Below are positions 42,218-50,699 of a stretch of 64,000 bases of DNA, one piece after another. This stretch comes from Bacillota bacterium (GTDB lineage: Bacteria > Bacillota > Clostridia > Christensenellales > Aristaeellaceae): assembly GCA_023392515.1 (NCBI GenBank), contig JAEVYX010000073.1, positions 15,525-79,524 of the forward strand, given 5' to 3'. The translations under genes were made by a program, and so were the position numbers. Positions within the stretch are counted from its first letter, which is position 1; every line of letters starts with the position of its first letter. The notes below the pieces were generated by a model. The model made no database searches. It was not told the DNA's origin and worked only from the letters and a program-made list of their open reading frames with translations.

Positions 42218-43459
42218 ATGGACATATTTTCGGTTATACTGGCCGGTATCAGCGATGGTGATGAAAAGTGGTCAGGGCGATCAAGCACAGTATATCCCCT
42301 TTGCGGAGAGCCTTTGATACAGTATGTGCTGAATGCCGTGACTCCTGTATGCAGAAAAAACCTGGTGGTTTGCGCCCAGGCGGTGGATAAGCCGCTTTTC
42401 GATGCAATGTCAGTTCCTGCCGTTCTCTGTGAAGGTCCTTCTATTCAGGCAGTTCTTCCCTATATCAAAGGCAAAAATGGAAAGGCACTTATCGTAAGGG
42501 GAGATATGCCCTGTGTGGCTTCCCATACTTATCAAGCATTATGCGATGCATTGGAAGGGTCCTGCCAAGCGACAATTTTGCAATCGCCTCAAGGCGATCA
42601 AGGAAATGCCGGCGCGATATGCCTGGAATATGACTTGCTTGTGTCTCTCCTCAACGAAAGTACATGTAGTAACCTGGAGGATATTGCGCAGCATTTAATG
42701 AAAAAAGGTGCCAATCTATGCTCCGTATGGATGGCAAATGCTGTGGAAGGAACGGTTGTCAAGACCCGGCGTGACTATGCGTATGCTTTTGCATATATGC
42801 AAAATGCGATCAGAGAAATGCATATGACAAAGGGAGTAACGATACTAGACCCCGCTTCCACCTATATTGAGGCGGATGTGGAAATCGGCTATGATACAAT
42901 CATATATCCCGGGTGCTATTTGCAAAAGGGTACGAGGATTGGCCGAAATTGCACGCTTTTACCCAATTGCCGTCTAAACAAAGCCGTTGTGGAAGACGAT
43001 GTCACCATTGAAAACAGTGTGCTTTTGGAATGCCACGTGGGAAAAGGAACCACCGTCGGGCCTTTTGCCTACTTGAGGCCCATGAGCAATATCGGTCAAA
43101 AATGCCGGATTGGTGATTTTGTGGAGATCAAAAACAGCACGATAGGCAATGAAACAAAGGTATCTCACTTGACCTATGTTGGCGACAGTGACTTGGGCCA
43201 GAATATCAATTTGGGCTGCGGCGTAGTTTTCGTTAACTACGACGGCAAAAAGAAACACAGGTCGATTGTGGAAGACGATGCATTCATAGGATGCAACACA
43301 AACCTTGTTTCACCTGTCCATATCGGCAAAGAAGCCTATATTGCAGCAGGGTCCACCATCACAGAGGATGTACCCGACGGCGCCTTATTTGTGGCCAGAG
43401 CCAAAGGGGTTATCAAGGAAGGCTGGGTGGAAAAACGAAAAGAAAGCGGCAAACTGTAA
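42218..43459 (+). CDS. glmU: GlmU-like protein: intact acetyltransferase, altered uridylyltransferase half
   Basis: 413 aa from the ATG at 42218 (GGGAAGGGAG upstream), shorter than the usual 450-460. The C-terminal left-handed beta-helix is well kept (GPFAYLRP, GDFVEIKNSTIG, catalytic His in SHLTYVGD, NYDGKKKHRSIVEDDAFIG). The N-terminal nucleotidyltransferase fold has lost its signature: where GlmU has LAAGxGTRMxSxxPK, this reads ILAGISDGDEKWSGRSSTVYP. The metal-site Asp in VRGDMP remains. Acetylation of glucosamine 1-phosphate seems likely; UTP transfer is doubtful. A separate uridylyltransferase may exist elsewhere. Confidence 0.82.
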   Translation: MDIFSVILAGISDGDEKWSGRSSTVYPLCGEPLIQYVLNAVTPVCRKNLVVCAQAVDKPLFDAMSVPAVLCEGPSIQAVLPYIKGKNGKALIVRGDMPCVASHTYQALCDALEGSCQATILQSPQGDQGNAGAICLEYDLLVSLLNESTCSNLEDIAQHLMKKGANLCSVWMANAVEGTVVKTRRDYAYAFAYMQNAIREMHMTKGVTILDPASTYIEADVEIGYDTIIYPGCYLQKGTRIGRNCTLLPNCRLNKAVVEDDVTIENSVLLECHVGKGTTVGPFAYLRPMSNIGQKCRIGDFVEIKNSTIGNETKVSHLTYVGDSDLGQNINLGCGVVFVNYDGKKKHRSIVEDDAFIGCNTNLVSPVHIGKEAYIAAGSTITEDVPDGALFVARAKGVIKEGWVEKRKESGKL

Positions 43460-43531
43460 TCAACATACATTAGATGCCAGCGGGGGTGGCTGCTTGCCAT
43501 TCCCGCTACAAGGCGTTTTTGGAGGAAGTCT

Positions 43532-44098
43532 ATGTTCTTAATGGTTGGGCTGGGAAATCCGGGGCAAAAATATGAGCATACGCGCCATAACGTTGGCTTT
43601 GACGTGCTGGAGGTAATCAGTCAAAAAATTAATTTGCCGATTAACCGCATGAAGTGCCACGCCATGGTAGGAGAAGGAGCTTATGAAGGGGAGCGAGTTG
43701 TGCTATGCCGGCCGCAGACGTACATGAACAACAGCGGTCAGAGCGTGCAGGAGCTATTGAAGTGGTATAAAATCCCGCCGGGAAACCTGTTGGTAATCTA
43801 TGATGATATTGATTTGCCGCCCGGAAAGCTGCGCATCCGCCCAAACGGAAGCCCCGGTACCCATAATGGTATGCGATCTATTGTGGATTGCCTTGGTACC
43901 CAGGGATTTCCCCGCATTCGTGTAGGCATTGGGCAGCAGCCGGAGGGATGGGAACTGGCGGACTGGGTTTTATCTCATTATGCCACGCCTCAAGAACGGC
44001 AGGAGGCCTTCGAAGCTTATCTGCTTGCAGGCGAAGCGGCTTTGCATTTGCTTAAAAACGGTGTGGAAGCTGCCATGCGCCAATACAACAAAAAGTAA
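43532..44098 (+). CDS. pth: Peptidyl-tRNA hydrolase
   Basis: 188 aa, started after TTGGAGG. It frees tRNA from dropped-off peptidyl-tRNA. Conserved segments are MVGLGNPGQKYEHTRHNVGFDVL (catalytic His), RPQTYMNNSGQSV, IYDDIDLPPGKLRIR and GTHNGMRSI. It lies between glmU and mfd, as in Bacillus. Confidence 0.97.
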   Translation: MFLMVGLGNPGQKYEHTRHNVGFDVLEVISQKINLPINRMKCHAMVGEGAYEGERVVLCRPQTYMNNSGQSVQELLKWYKIPPGNLLVIYDDIDLPPGKLRIRPNGSPGTHNGMRSIVDCLGTQGFPRIRVGIGQQPEGWELADWVLSHYATPQERQEAFEAYLLAGEAALHLLKNGVEAAMRQYNKK

Positions 44099-44120
44099 GA
44101 AATCGGGAGACGAAGACATC

Positions 44121-47100
44121 ATGCAGCAGGCGTTGTTCTCCGTACTCAAGGGAACCGACTCTTTTCAAAAATTGCTGGACAGCTTGAAAAAGAACAAAGT
44201 CATATCTGTCTACGGCCTTACAGAAGGACAGCGGGCATATTTGGCATCCGCTCTTTTTTGGGCTACCGGGCGTCAGGTACTGCTTGTGATGAACAGCGAG
44301 CTACAGGCTGCCCGAACGGCGGAAGATGTATCACAGCTGCTAGGCGGGTATTGTGCGTCCCTTCCCGCACAAGAACTGCAATTTGGCCGTGGAGCGTCCA
44401 GCCATGAAAGCACCTGGAGAAGGCTGGAGACGTTGCATCAGCTGTTTTCCGGGCAGGTGCAGGTTCTCTGCACATCCATAGAGGCTATGATGAACCGGCT
44501 GATGGATCCTGCAATATTTCACGCTGCCTTGGTCCGTCTTGCTGTCGGCGACAGGGCAGAGCCCAGGAAGTTGATTGACCGCTTGATCCAGAATGGGTAT
44601 GAGCGGGTGAATATGGTTGAAGGCAAAGGACAATGTGCCTTGCGCGGTTCTATCGTGGATGTCTACCCGCCCAGTGAACCTAATGCATTGCGGCTGGAGT
44701 TTTTTGACGATGAAGTTGATTCAATCCGCACCTTTGATTGTATTACACAGAGAAGTCTTAATAAAATTGAAAGCGTGCTATTGTCACCCGCATCGGAGGT
44801 TTTGTTAGCTGGACTTCAGTGCGATGCAGCGGCAAAAAAAATGCGTCTTACATTGAACTCAAAGTCAGGATCAAATCAGGATCCCTCCTATTTGTTTGCA
44901 GAACTGCCTCCGCTGCCTAATGAGGACGATGAAGAGCTGCCATCCTTTTTTACACAAGAGGCATCTAAAATAACCCATGTATCTGCGGGTGGCCAGTCAG
45001 ACGGTGCTATGGAGCGGCTGGTTGGACAGATCCGGGAGGATGCGGACCGGTTGGAGCAAGGGTATCCATTCCGGCGTATGCAAACCTGGCTGAGTGTTTT
45101 ATCAGAAAGGACATTCTCCCTGGTTGAATGGATGCCTGATGCCATTATTCTCATGGATCAGCCGGACCAATTGCAAGACCGGTCAAATGGCCGCACGCTG
45201 GCATTTCAAGAAGAGTTCAAAAATGCGTTGGAGCGCGGGGAAGCAATTGCAGCTCAGTCAGAGCTTCTTTACGATTATGCCCAGGTTCTGACGCATCTTA
45301 AGGGCCGAACCGTGGTAACGCTTTCAGACTTTTTAAGGGGGATGGGTTCCCTTGTACCGGAATTGCTTATTGAAATGCCCGGTAAAGGCGTGCATACATA
45401 TCAGTCGAACATAAAGGAACTGGCGGGGGATTGCTTGAAGTGGCGGGAAGAAGGGTATTGTATTACCCTTTTGTCCGGTGGAACAGCCCGTGGAAAACGG
45501 ATGGAGCAAGCGTTGGGGGAGCAGGGTGTTGCCTCCAACTTTACAGAGACGCTGATCAACAATCTGGTTATCGGGGAAATATTCCTGCTGCCCTTGACAA
45601 TTTCAAAAGGATTTATCTGGCCGGAGGCCAAGCTGGCGCTGGTATCAGACAGCGAAATCTATGGGGCCGGATACCGAAAAGCCAGGACTCGAAGAAATAC
45701 CGGGGAACGGATCGCTGCCTTTACCGATTTGAATCCGGGAGACTATGTGGTTCATGAATCGCATGGGGTGGGTATATATCAGGGAATCATCCGAATTCAA
45801 AGCGAGGGAACATATAGAGAATATTTGTATATCCAATATCAGGGAAATGATAAGCTGTATGTACCTACAGATCAATTAGACCGGGTCCAGCGTTTTATTG
45901 GCGCACAAAGCCAGGCCCCTAAGCTAAACAAGCTGGGTGGCGGGGAATGGCAGCGGCAAAAGAGCAAGGTTAAGGCCGGCATTCACGCGATGGCTTTCGA
46001 TTTGGTTAAGCTTTATGCCGCAAGACAGGCGCAGAAGGGATATGCCTTTGGTAAGGATACACCCTGGCAGCGGCAGTTTGAGGATAATTTCCCTTATGAA
46101 TTGACACCGGATCAGCAGCAAAGTATTACAGAAATAACAAAAGATATGGAATCTGCCATTAACATGGACCGCCTGCTTTGCGGAGATGTCGGCTATGGGA
46201 AAACAGAAGTGGCTTTGCGGGCAGCCTTCAAAGCAGTAATGGATAATAAGCAAGTGGCATTATTGGCGCCAACCACAATCCTTGTTCAACAGCATTACAA
46301 CACCATTATGAAACGCTTCGCAAGCTTTCCGGTCAATTGCGATGTGTTAAGCCGTTTTCGCCCTGCAAAAGAACAAAAAGAAGTGCTCAAGCAGCTTGCT
46401 GAGGGAAATATCGATATTATTGTAGGCACGCACCGGCTTTTGGGGAAGGATGTACGCTTCCATGATCTTGGCCTTCTTATTGTGGACGAAGAGCAAAGAT
46501 TTGGCGTTGCACATAAAGAAGTCATCAAGAACATGAAAAATACCATGGACGTTTTAACCCTTTCAGCTACACCTATCCCGCGAACACTTCATATGTCCAT
46601 GGTAGGCATTCGGGATATGAGCCTTTTGGAAACCCCGCCTGAAGAACGTTTTCCCGTTCAAACATATGTCATGGAGTATTCGGATGGTGCGGTCAGGGAT
46701 GCGATTTTGCGGGAACTGGGCCGGGGCGGGCAAGTTTATTTTCTGTATAATCGGGTGCATTCCATTGAGCAGTTTTACGCGAGGCTTCGCCAATTGGTGC
46801 CGGAAGCAAGAGTGGCGGTAGCCCATGGTCAGATGCGGGAACAAGCTTTGGAAGACGTGATGATGGACTTTTATAATGGCACCTATGACGTTCTTCTTTG
46901 TACAACCATCATTGAAAGCGGGTTGGATATTCCTACGGCCAATACGCTGATTGTGTTCGATGCAGATCGCTTTGGCCTTTCCCAGCTGTATCAATTGCGG
47001 GGCCGTGTGGGCCGAAGCAACCGCCAGGCCTACGCATACTTCACTGTGCGTCCTGACAGAATGCTTAGCGAAACGGCACAGCGGCGTCTCTCCGCCATCC

Positions 47101-47774
47101 GCGAGTTTACAGAGTTTGGCGCCGGCTTCCGCATCGCCATGCGGGATTTGGAAATACGCGGTGCCGGAAATATTTTGGGCCCAGAGCAGCATGGCCACCT
47201 AAGCGCCGTAGGATATGACATGTATTGCAAGCTCATTGAGGAAACTGTCCGGGAGGTTCGCGGTGAGATTGGCGTCCCCAGCGATTTGGATACCCGCATC
47301 GAACTGAAGGTAGATGCGTTTTTACCTACGGAATATGTGCCGGATGAACGCCAGCGCATGGAAACCTATAAACGCATCTCCCTGCTGGAGGACAGAGCTG
47401 CGCGTGAGGATATTGAAGAAGAGCTTGTGGACCGTTTTGGCGATTTGCCTCCCGTTGTAAATAATCTGCTGGATATTGCCCATTTGCGTGCCTTATCAAG
47501 GAAACTGGGCATCGAGCATGTGTCACATCGAGGGAATATGCTTGTTATGCGGTTTGATGCACACTTTGTTGCAGACCCTATCAAACTGATTGATGCTTTA
47601 GGAAAAACCGACAAGCGTCTTTTGCTATCCGCATCAAAAACATCCTCACTTCTCTTGAAAGACGCCAAATTGTCCACGGAGGAAATGCTTCGTCTGGCTG
47701 TTACGCTTCTGGAAAAAGTGTTGAGGATTATGCAATCATCAAACGAAAAAGACGCCTTGCCAATTAAGGATTAG
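44121..47774 (+). CDS. mfd: Transcription-repair coupling factor Mfd
   Basis: 1217 aa from the ATG at 44121 (ATCGGGAG upstream). Order: UvrB-like N-terminal domains, the CarD-like polymerase-binding domain (GDYVVHESHGVGIYQGI, about 545-610), the superfamily 2 translocase with Walker A CGDVGYGKTEVALRA, motif II VDEEQRFG, motif III LSATPIPRTL and motif VI QLRGRVGRS, and a C-terminal TRCF domain. Mfd removes RNA polymerase stalled at DNA lesions and recruits UvrA. A terminator begins in its last codons. Confidence 0.98.
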   Translation: MQQALFSVLKGTDSFQKLLDSLKKNKVISVYGLTEGQRAYLASALFWATGRQVLLVMNSELQAARTAEDVSQLLGGYCASLPAQELQFGRGASSHESTWRRLETLHQLFSGQVQVLCTSIEAMMNRLMDPAIFHAALVRLAVGDRAEPRKLIDRLIQNGYERVNMVEGKGQCALRGSIVDVYPPSEPNALRLEFFDDEVDSIRTFDCITQRSLNKIESVLLSPASEVLLAGLQCDAAAKKMRLTLNSKSGSNQDPSYLFAELPPLPNEDDEELPSFFTQEASKITHVSAGGQSDGAMERLVGQIREDADRLEQGYPFRRMQTWLSVLSERTFSLVEWMPDAIILMDQPDQLQDRSNGRTLAFQEEFKNALERGEAIAAQSELLYDYAQVLTHLKGRTVVTLSDFLRGMGSLVPELLIEMPGKGVHTYQSNIKELAGDCLKWREEGYCITLLSGGTARGKRMEQALGEQGVASNFTETLINNLVIGEIFLLPLTISKGFIWPEAKLALVSDSEIYGAGYRKARTRRNTGERIAAFTDLNPGDYVVHESHGVGIYQGIIRIQSEGTYREYLYIQYQGNDKLYVPTDQLDRVQRFIGAQSQAPKLNKLGGGEWQRQKSKVKAGIHAMAFDLVKLYAARQAQKGYAFGKDTPWQRQFEDNFPYELTPDQQQSITEITKDMESAINMDRLLCGDVGYGKTEVALRAAFKAVMDNKQVALLAPTTILVQQHYNTIMKRFASFPVNCDVLSRFRPAKEQKEVLKQLAEGNIDIIVGTHRLLGKDVRFHDLGLLIVDEEQRFGVAHKEVIKNMKNTMDVLTLSATPIPRTLHMSMVGIRDMSLLETPPEERFPVQTYVMEYSDGAVRDAILRELGRGGQVYFLYNRVHSIEQFYARLRQLVPEARVAVAHGQMREQALEDVMMDFYNGTYDVLLCTTIIESGLDIPTANTLIVFDADRFGLSQLYQLRGRVGRSNRQAYAYFTVRPDRMLSETAQRRLSAIREFTEFGAGFRIAMRDLEIRGAGNILGPEQHGHLSAVGYDMYCKLIEETVREVRGEIGVPSDLDTRIELKVDAFLPTEYVPDERQRMETYKRISLLEDRAAREDIEEELVDRFGDLPPVVNNLLDIAHLRALSRKLGIEHVSHRGNMLVMRFDAHFVADPIKLIDALGKTDKRLLLSASKTSSLLLKDAKLSTEEMLRLAVTLLEKVLRIMQSSNEKDALPIKD

Positions 47775-47787
47775 CAAGGCATCTTTT
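47746..47787 (+). terminator. Intrinsic terminator overlapping the end of mfd
   Basis: AAAAAGA-C-GCCTTGC pairs with GCAAGGC-A-TCTTTTT; the first arm is within the mfd coding end and the stop codon sits in the loop. Confidence 0.85.
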
Positions 47788-47840
47788 TCATGATGTAATG
47801 GGGTGTGTACTTATAATATAGTTTGTTTTAGGTATACACC

Positions 47841-48077
47841 CTAAAAAATTGCGCGAAGCGCAAGCCCTATGGCAAACAGGATCAGGGGTACTCCAATAAT
47901 AGCGCCAATGATTGTTACACACAAGAATACGCCCGCGGCACCTAAGGCCAATGCGAAAAAAAGTCCGAACAGTCTTCCAACTGCGCCCAATACCCATCCG
48001 ATGATTCCACCAGCCAAACCCAGAACACCGCTGATAATACCAAATGCAACCGTAAAGGGCCAAAGCAGACAGCCCAT
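47841..48077 (-). CDS. Small Gly-rich membrane protein of unknown function
   Basis: 78 aa from the ATG at 48077 with AGGAGGTG 7 nt upstream. Nearly the whole chain is hydrophobic, with two long helices rich in Gly, Ala and Leu (GIISGVLGLAGGIIGWVLGAVGRLFG and a following ALGAAGVFLCVTIIGAIIGVP segment). It has no known family mark. It stands alone, convergent with mfd, and has a very strong ribosome site, so it is likely real. Other frames over it are shadows. Confidence 0.65.
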   Translation of the reverse strand: MGCLLWPFTVAFGIISGVLGLAGGIIGWVLGAVGRLFGLFFALALGAAGVFLCVTIIGAIIGVPLILFAIGLALRAIF

Positions 48078-48182
48078 GTTCTTCACCTCCTACAATACCA
48101 GTATACGGGAATTCCCGTGGCAGTGCAAAAAACTGTCATTAAAGTTTTATGAGAATTTCTTAATATTTATAGGCATCAAAAA

Positions 48183-48198
48183 AGCCCCGTCAGGGGCT
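48183..48198 (-). terminator. Intrinsic terminator of the HD-GYP/DUF5317 operon
   Basis: AGCCCC-TGAC-GGGGCT on the minus strand is followed by TTTTTTGATG, 25 bp after the DUF5317 stop. Confidence 0.8.
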
Positions 48199-48222
48199 AA
48201 TGAGGTTGCAATAGTTGATGGT

Positions 48223-48801
48223 TTACGTGGTGCTGCTGACATGGGATTTCTTTTTTGGGTGATCGGGACGCATAAGCTGAAACACAAGCCACCCTGCGCC
48301 GGTTCCAAGAAAAAGATCTCCAATGCTTGCCAAACCTGTGTGCATAAAGGGGAGAATGAGAGAATCCCCTAAAAATAAAAGCGGAGATCCCCACTCAGCC
48401 AGCGTATACTCAAACAGTTCACCAGACTGAATTCTTTGTGCAAATGCTGCCATCTGAGGAAAATCAAAAACGACCGGAGAAACTGGCATGCGAAAGCCAT
48501 ATACTGCAATTACCAGAAAATTTAAACTGGCTCCGGCAGCAACCAAACGTGTGGGGATCCGCTTCCAGTTAAGGGCGCAAAACAGCGCAAGCAGGCTGTA
48601 TTCTAACACAACCGGAATCCATAACCATTGACTAATCGGCACCGCGATTCTGTCCACTAAAAAAGGGCAGCCCGCTTCTACCAGAAAGGCTAAAATAGGC
48701 AAATATATTCCCCGTAGGGAATTTTCGATGAAGTATTTTAATCGTCCTCCGGTAAGCAGACTTGCAACAACAGCAAGCAAAACCAAATATGCGAGTATCA
48801 T
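48223..48801 (-). CDS. DUF5317 family membrane protein
   Basis: 192 aa with five to six hydrophobic helices. The beginning MILAYLVLLAVVASLLTGGRLKYFIENSLRGIYLPILAF and the later VVFDFPQMAAFAQRIQSGELFEYTLAEWGSPLLFLGD segment, with loss of charges in helices, fit DUF5317, a family often coded beside HD-GYP proteins. Function is unknown. Its start overlaps the HD-GYP stop by 4 bp, so the two proteins are coupled in translation and perhaps in the membrane. Confidence 0.8.
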   Translation of the reverse strand: MILAYLVLLAVVASLLTGGRLKYFIENSLRGIYLPILAFLVEAGCPFLVDRIAVPISQWLWIPVVLEYSLLALFCALNWKRIPTRLVAAGASLNFLVIAVYGFRMPVSPVVFDFPQMAAFAQRIQSGELFEYTLAEWGSPLLFLGDSLILPFMHTGLASIGDLFLGTGAGWLVFQLMRPDHPKKKSHVSSTT

Positions 48802-50114
48802 GAATTTGCTGACTTCTCCTTCTGTGCTTCTACCAAGGGAACAAAAGCATTCACCACATCCGGGTGGAATTGATGGCCGCTTTCTTCCTTCAGGATAGAG
48901 AGGGCTTTTTCTGTTGTCATTCCAGCACGATAGGGGCGATCGCTGGTCATTGCGTCAAACGCATCGGCAACGCCCAGAATAAACGCTTCAAAGGATACCT
49001 TTGAATGGCTTAAATGATCCGGATACCCCTGCCCATCATACCTTTCATGATGGTGGCGGATCATTTCCTTAATCTCATCAGAAAGTCCCACCTTTTCCAC
49101 GATGCTGACCCCGATGGTGGGATGCTCTTCAATACGCCTGCGCTCTTCCGGAGTCAAACGGTCTGGTTTTCGAAGAATCATATCCTCAATGCCAATTTTG
49201 CCGATATCGTGCAAAAGTGCCGCGATCTGGATTTCCTTAACTTTCCCCTGGGGCAGCTGCAGTGCGTTGGCAATCTGAAGTGCAAACGTCTCCACGCGGC
49301 GGGAGTGACCTTCAGTATAAGTGTCTTTTGCTTCCATAGCGGATACAAAAGCATGAATCAACTTCATATGCTGAACCTGGGATTCCAGATAGAGCGCCCA
49401 GGCATAGCGTGCCAATAGTAGCGGGAAAAGCATTAAGATGGCCAGCCAATGGCCGTTATCCATGACAAACAAAAGCGCGATGAGAAGCCCTAATGGCATA
49501 GCAAAAAGAACATTGGGAAAAAGCCCTTTGATCATTTGAACGGCATCGTTTTTGGTAACAACCCCATCCAAAAGAAACATGACCAACAGCACCAAGCTGT
49601 TCATTAAAAACGTGCATAGGGAAAAAAGCAGGGAAGGCCAAAGAATATTCGGAAGCGTAGGAAAACCGGGAACGCCTCCCGCTGCAAGGAACAGAAACCC
49701 CGGCACAAAAATGGAGATCATCAAATTGCTATTATTAAAAGCGGTCTTAATGATAGGTGTATTATATATATGATGATATGTTTTTGTTTCTTTATCGTAG
49801 TCTATTGCAAAAAGGGAACTGACAAGATAAACGGCCATAGCAGCATATGGACCTTTTGTGATGACGGTTGCCAATATGCTGACCACCGAAACATCCAGTG
49901 CCTGCCGCCCGTCACCAATATAAATAGGCAGGGAACGGCATAGTACACAAAGAATGACCAAACAAACCATTTGTTGTATTTCTAAAGATAGGTTTACATT
50001 ATAAAGCCCCTTTATGTACATATAAAAAGAATAAGGGGCCAAAAAAAGCCCTGCAATAATAATAAAAAATGTATACAATTTTGCGCGCCTGGACGTAGGG
50101 ATCACCTCAATCAC
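48798..50114 (-). CDS. Membrane HD-GYP domain phosphodiesterase
   Basis: 438 aa from a GTG at 50114; no clear ribosome site, so the start is uncertain. Residues 1-235 hold about seven membrane helices; residues 255-430 are an HD-GYP domain with GHSRRVETFALQIA, LLHDIGKIGI, EHPTIG and HHHERYDGQGYPD. HD-GYP proteins break down c-di-GMP. The membrane part would act as sensor. It is followed by a coupled DUF5317 gene and preceded, on the same strand, by the two micropeptide genes and an unknown 230-aa gene. Confidence 0.9.
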   Translation of the reverse strand: MIEVIPTSRRAKLYTFFIIIAGLFLAPYSFYMYIKGLYNVNLSLEIQQMVCLVILCVLCRSLPIYIGDGRQALDVSVVSILATVITKGPYAAMAVYLVSSLFAIDYDKETKTYHHIYNTPIIKTAFNNSNLMISIFVPGFLFLAAGGVPGFPTLPNILWPSLLFSLCTFLMNSLVLLVMFLLDGVVTKNDAVQMIKGLFPNVLFAMPLGLLIALLFVMDNGHWLAILMLFPLLLARYAWALYLESQVQHMKLIHAFVSAMEAKDTYTEGHSRRVETFALQIANALQLPQGKVKEIQIAALLHDIGKIGIEDMILRKPDRLTPEERRRIEEHPTIGVSIVEKVGLSDEIKEMIRHHHERYDGQGYPDHLSHSKVSFEAFILGVADAFDAMTSDRPYRAGMTTEKALSILKEESGHQFHPDVVNAFVPLVEAQKEKSANS

Positions 50115-50323
50115 AGCAACATGGGGAGGAGAACCATTAAATACTTGAATGCATCAAAAAACAAACTTGTTTCTTTAAAATATTACCTCCAAAACATGTA
50201 AAACAAATGGCAATAACGCTAAAGAAATCAAGCATATTATTAGCATTCGGTGAGAGTCGTAACTTACGGGAGAATGTCTTACCCTTCGTATATTTCTCTA
50301 ACCGGTAATAGACAGACAATAAA

Positions 50324-50342
50324 TGAAAACAGGTCTGCCACG
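50324..50342 (-). repeat. Inverted-repeat element, downstream arm of copy 2
   Basis: TGAAAACAGGTCTGCCACG as written on the plus strand. On the leftward mRNA this becomes CGTGGCAGACC..., which can pair with the arm at 50680-50699. Confidence 0.75.
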
Positions 50343-50351
50343 ATTAGAGAA

Positions 50352-50435
50352 CTACCGCCAAGTCAGGTAAGAACCACTAGAAATAACCAAGGATACCAAG
50401 GAAATCAAAGCAACCAGAATCTTGGCTTTCTTCAT
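50352..50435 (-). CDS. 27-aa membrane micropeptide, copy 2
   Basis: An ATG at 50435 behind AAAAGGAGG opens a 27-codon frame ending TAG at 50352. The peptide has a KK-K basic N-terminus (MKKAKI), a hydrophobic stretch of about 15 residues and the ending SSGSYLTWR, so it is probably a single-helix membrane or exported peptide. It is 23/27 identical to the copy 162 bp upstream; the four changes (V/L, M/I, L/I, A/S) are conservative while eleven codons differ silently. This pattern shows selection for protein. It matches no family I know. Confidence 0.72.
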   Translation of the reverse strand: MKKAKILVALISLVSLVISSGSYLTWR

Positions 50436-50485
50436 GGAATTCTACCTCCTTTTATATTTTCCGTTCCCCATTGGGCAGCTGTATA

Positions 50486-50504
50486 TGAAAACAGGTCTGC
50501 CACG
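50486..50504 (-). repeat. Inverted-repeat element, downstream arm of copy 1
   Basis: Identical 19-mer to that at 50324-50342. It follows the copy 1 stop codon by 10 bp and is complementary, with one bulge, to 50680-50699, so it competes with the copy 2 arm for the same partner. Confidence 0.75.
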
Positions 50505-50513
50505 CCCAGGGTA

Positions 50514-50597
50514 CTACCTCCAAGTCAGGTAAGCGCCACTGGACAATACTAAGGAAACCAGGGACATCAACGCGACAACGATCTTGGCCTTCTTCAT
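50514..50597 (-). CDS. 27-aa membrane micropeptide, copy 1
   Basis: An ATG at 50597 behind AAGGAGG opens 27 codons to a TAG at 50514. Start MKKAKI, a hydrophobic core, ending SSGAYLTWR. The ribosome site can be hidden: GGCTATATTC (bases 50608-50599 on the mRNA) can pair with GAATATAGCC upstream (50652-50643), covering two Gs of the Shine-Dalgarno and the spacer. Possible roles are a small membrane regulator of the downstream HD-GYP protein, a toxin-like peptide, or an exported signal cut near SSG. None is shown. Confidence 0.72.
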   Translation of the reverse strand: MKKAKIVVALMSLVSLVLSSGAYLTWR

Positions 50598-50679
50598 GGA
50601 ATATAGCCTCCTTCATGGAACTCTGCCATTCGCTATTGGGCAGGCTATATTCGCTTCGCTAATGAGAAGAACGCTGTGG

Positions 50680-50699
50680 CGTGGTCAGACCTGTTTTCA
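50680..50699 (-). repeat. Inverted-repeat element, upstream arm
   Basis: CGTGG-T-CAGACCTGTTTTCA on the plus strand, the reverse complement of the two downstream elements except for one extra base. It contains the TGA stop codon of the 230-aa gene. Confidence 0.75.

Larger units (their letters stand above)
50324..50647 (-). repeat. 162-bp tandem duplication carrying the two micropeptides
   Basis: Unit boundaries are about 50324-50485 and 50486-50647. Aligned landmarks (the TGAAAACAGGTCTGCC element, the peptide start codons and ATTGGGCAG) all repeat at exactly 162 bp. The coding parts diverged mostly at silent sites, so the duplication is old enough to have been tested by selection. Confidence 0.85.

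Noticed and set aside
43479..43506. AGCGGG...CCCGCT hairpin between glmU and pth
   Set aside because: Long loop and no U-tract directly after it; the genes look like one operon.
47788..48063. A 91-codon minus-strand frame after mfd
   Set aside because: It overlaps the better-supported 78-aa gene in another frame and has no ribosome site.
50137..50319. A 60-codon minus-strand frame with a hydrophobic, Cys-containing end, just before the HD-GYP gene
   Set aside because: No ribosome site fits its start and no repeat or family supports it; only the two 27-aa frames upstream show selection.
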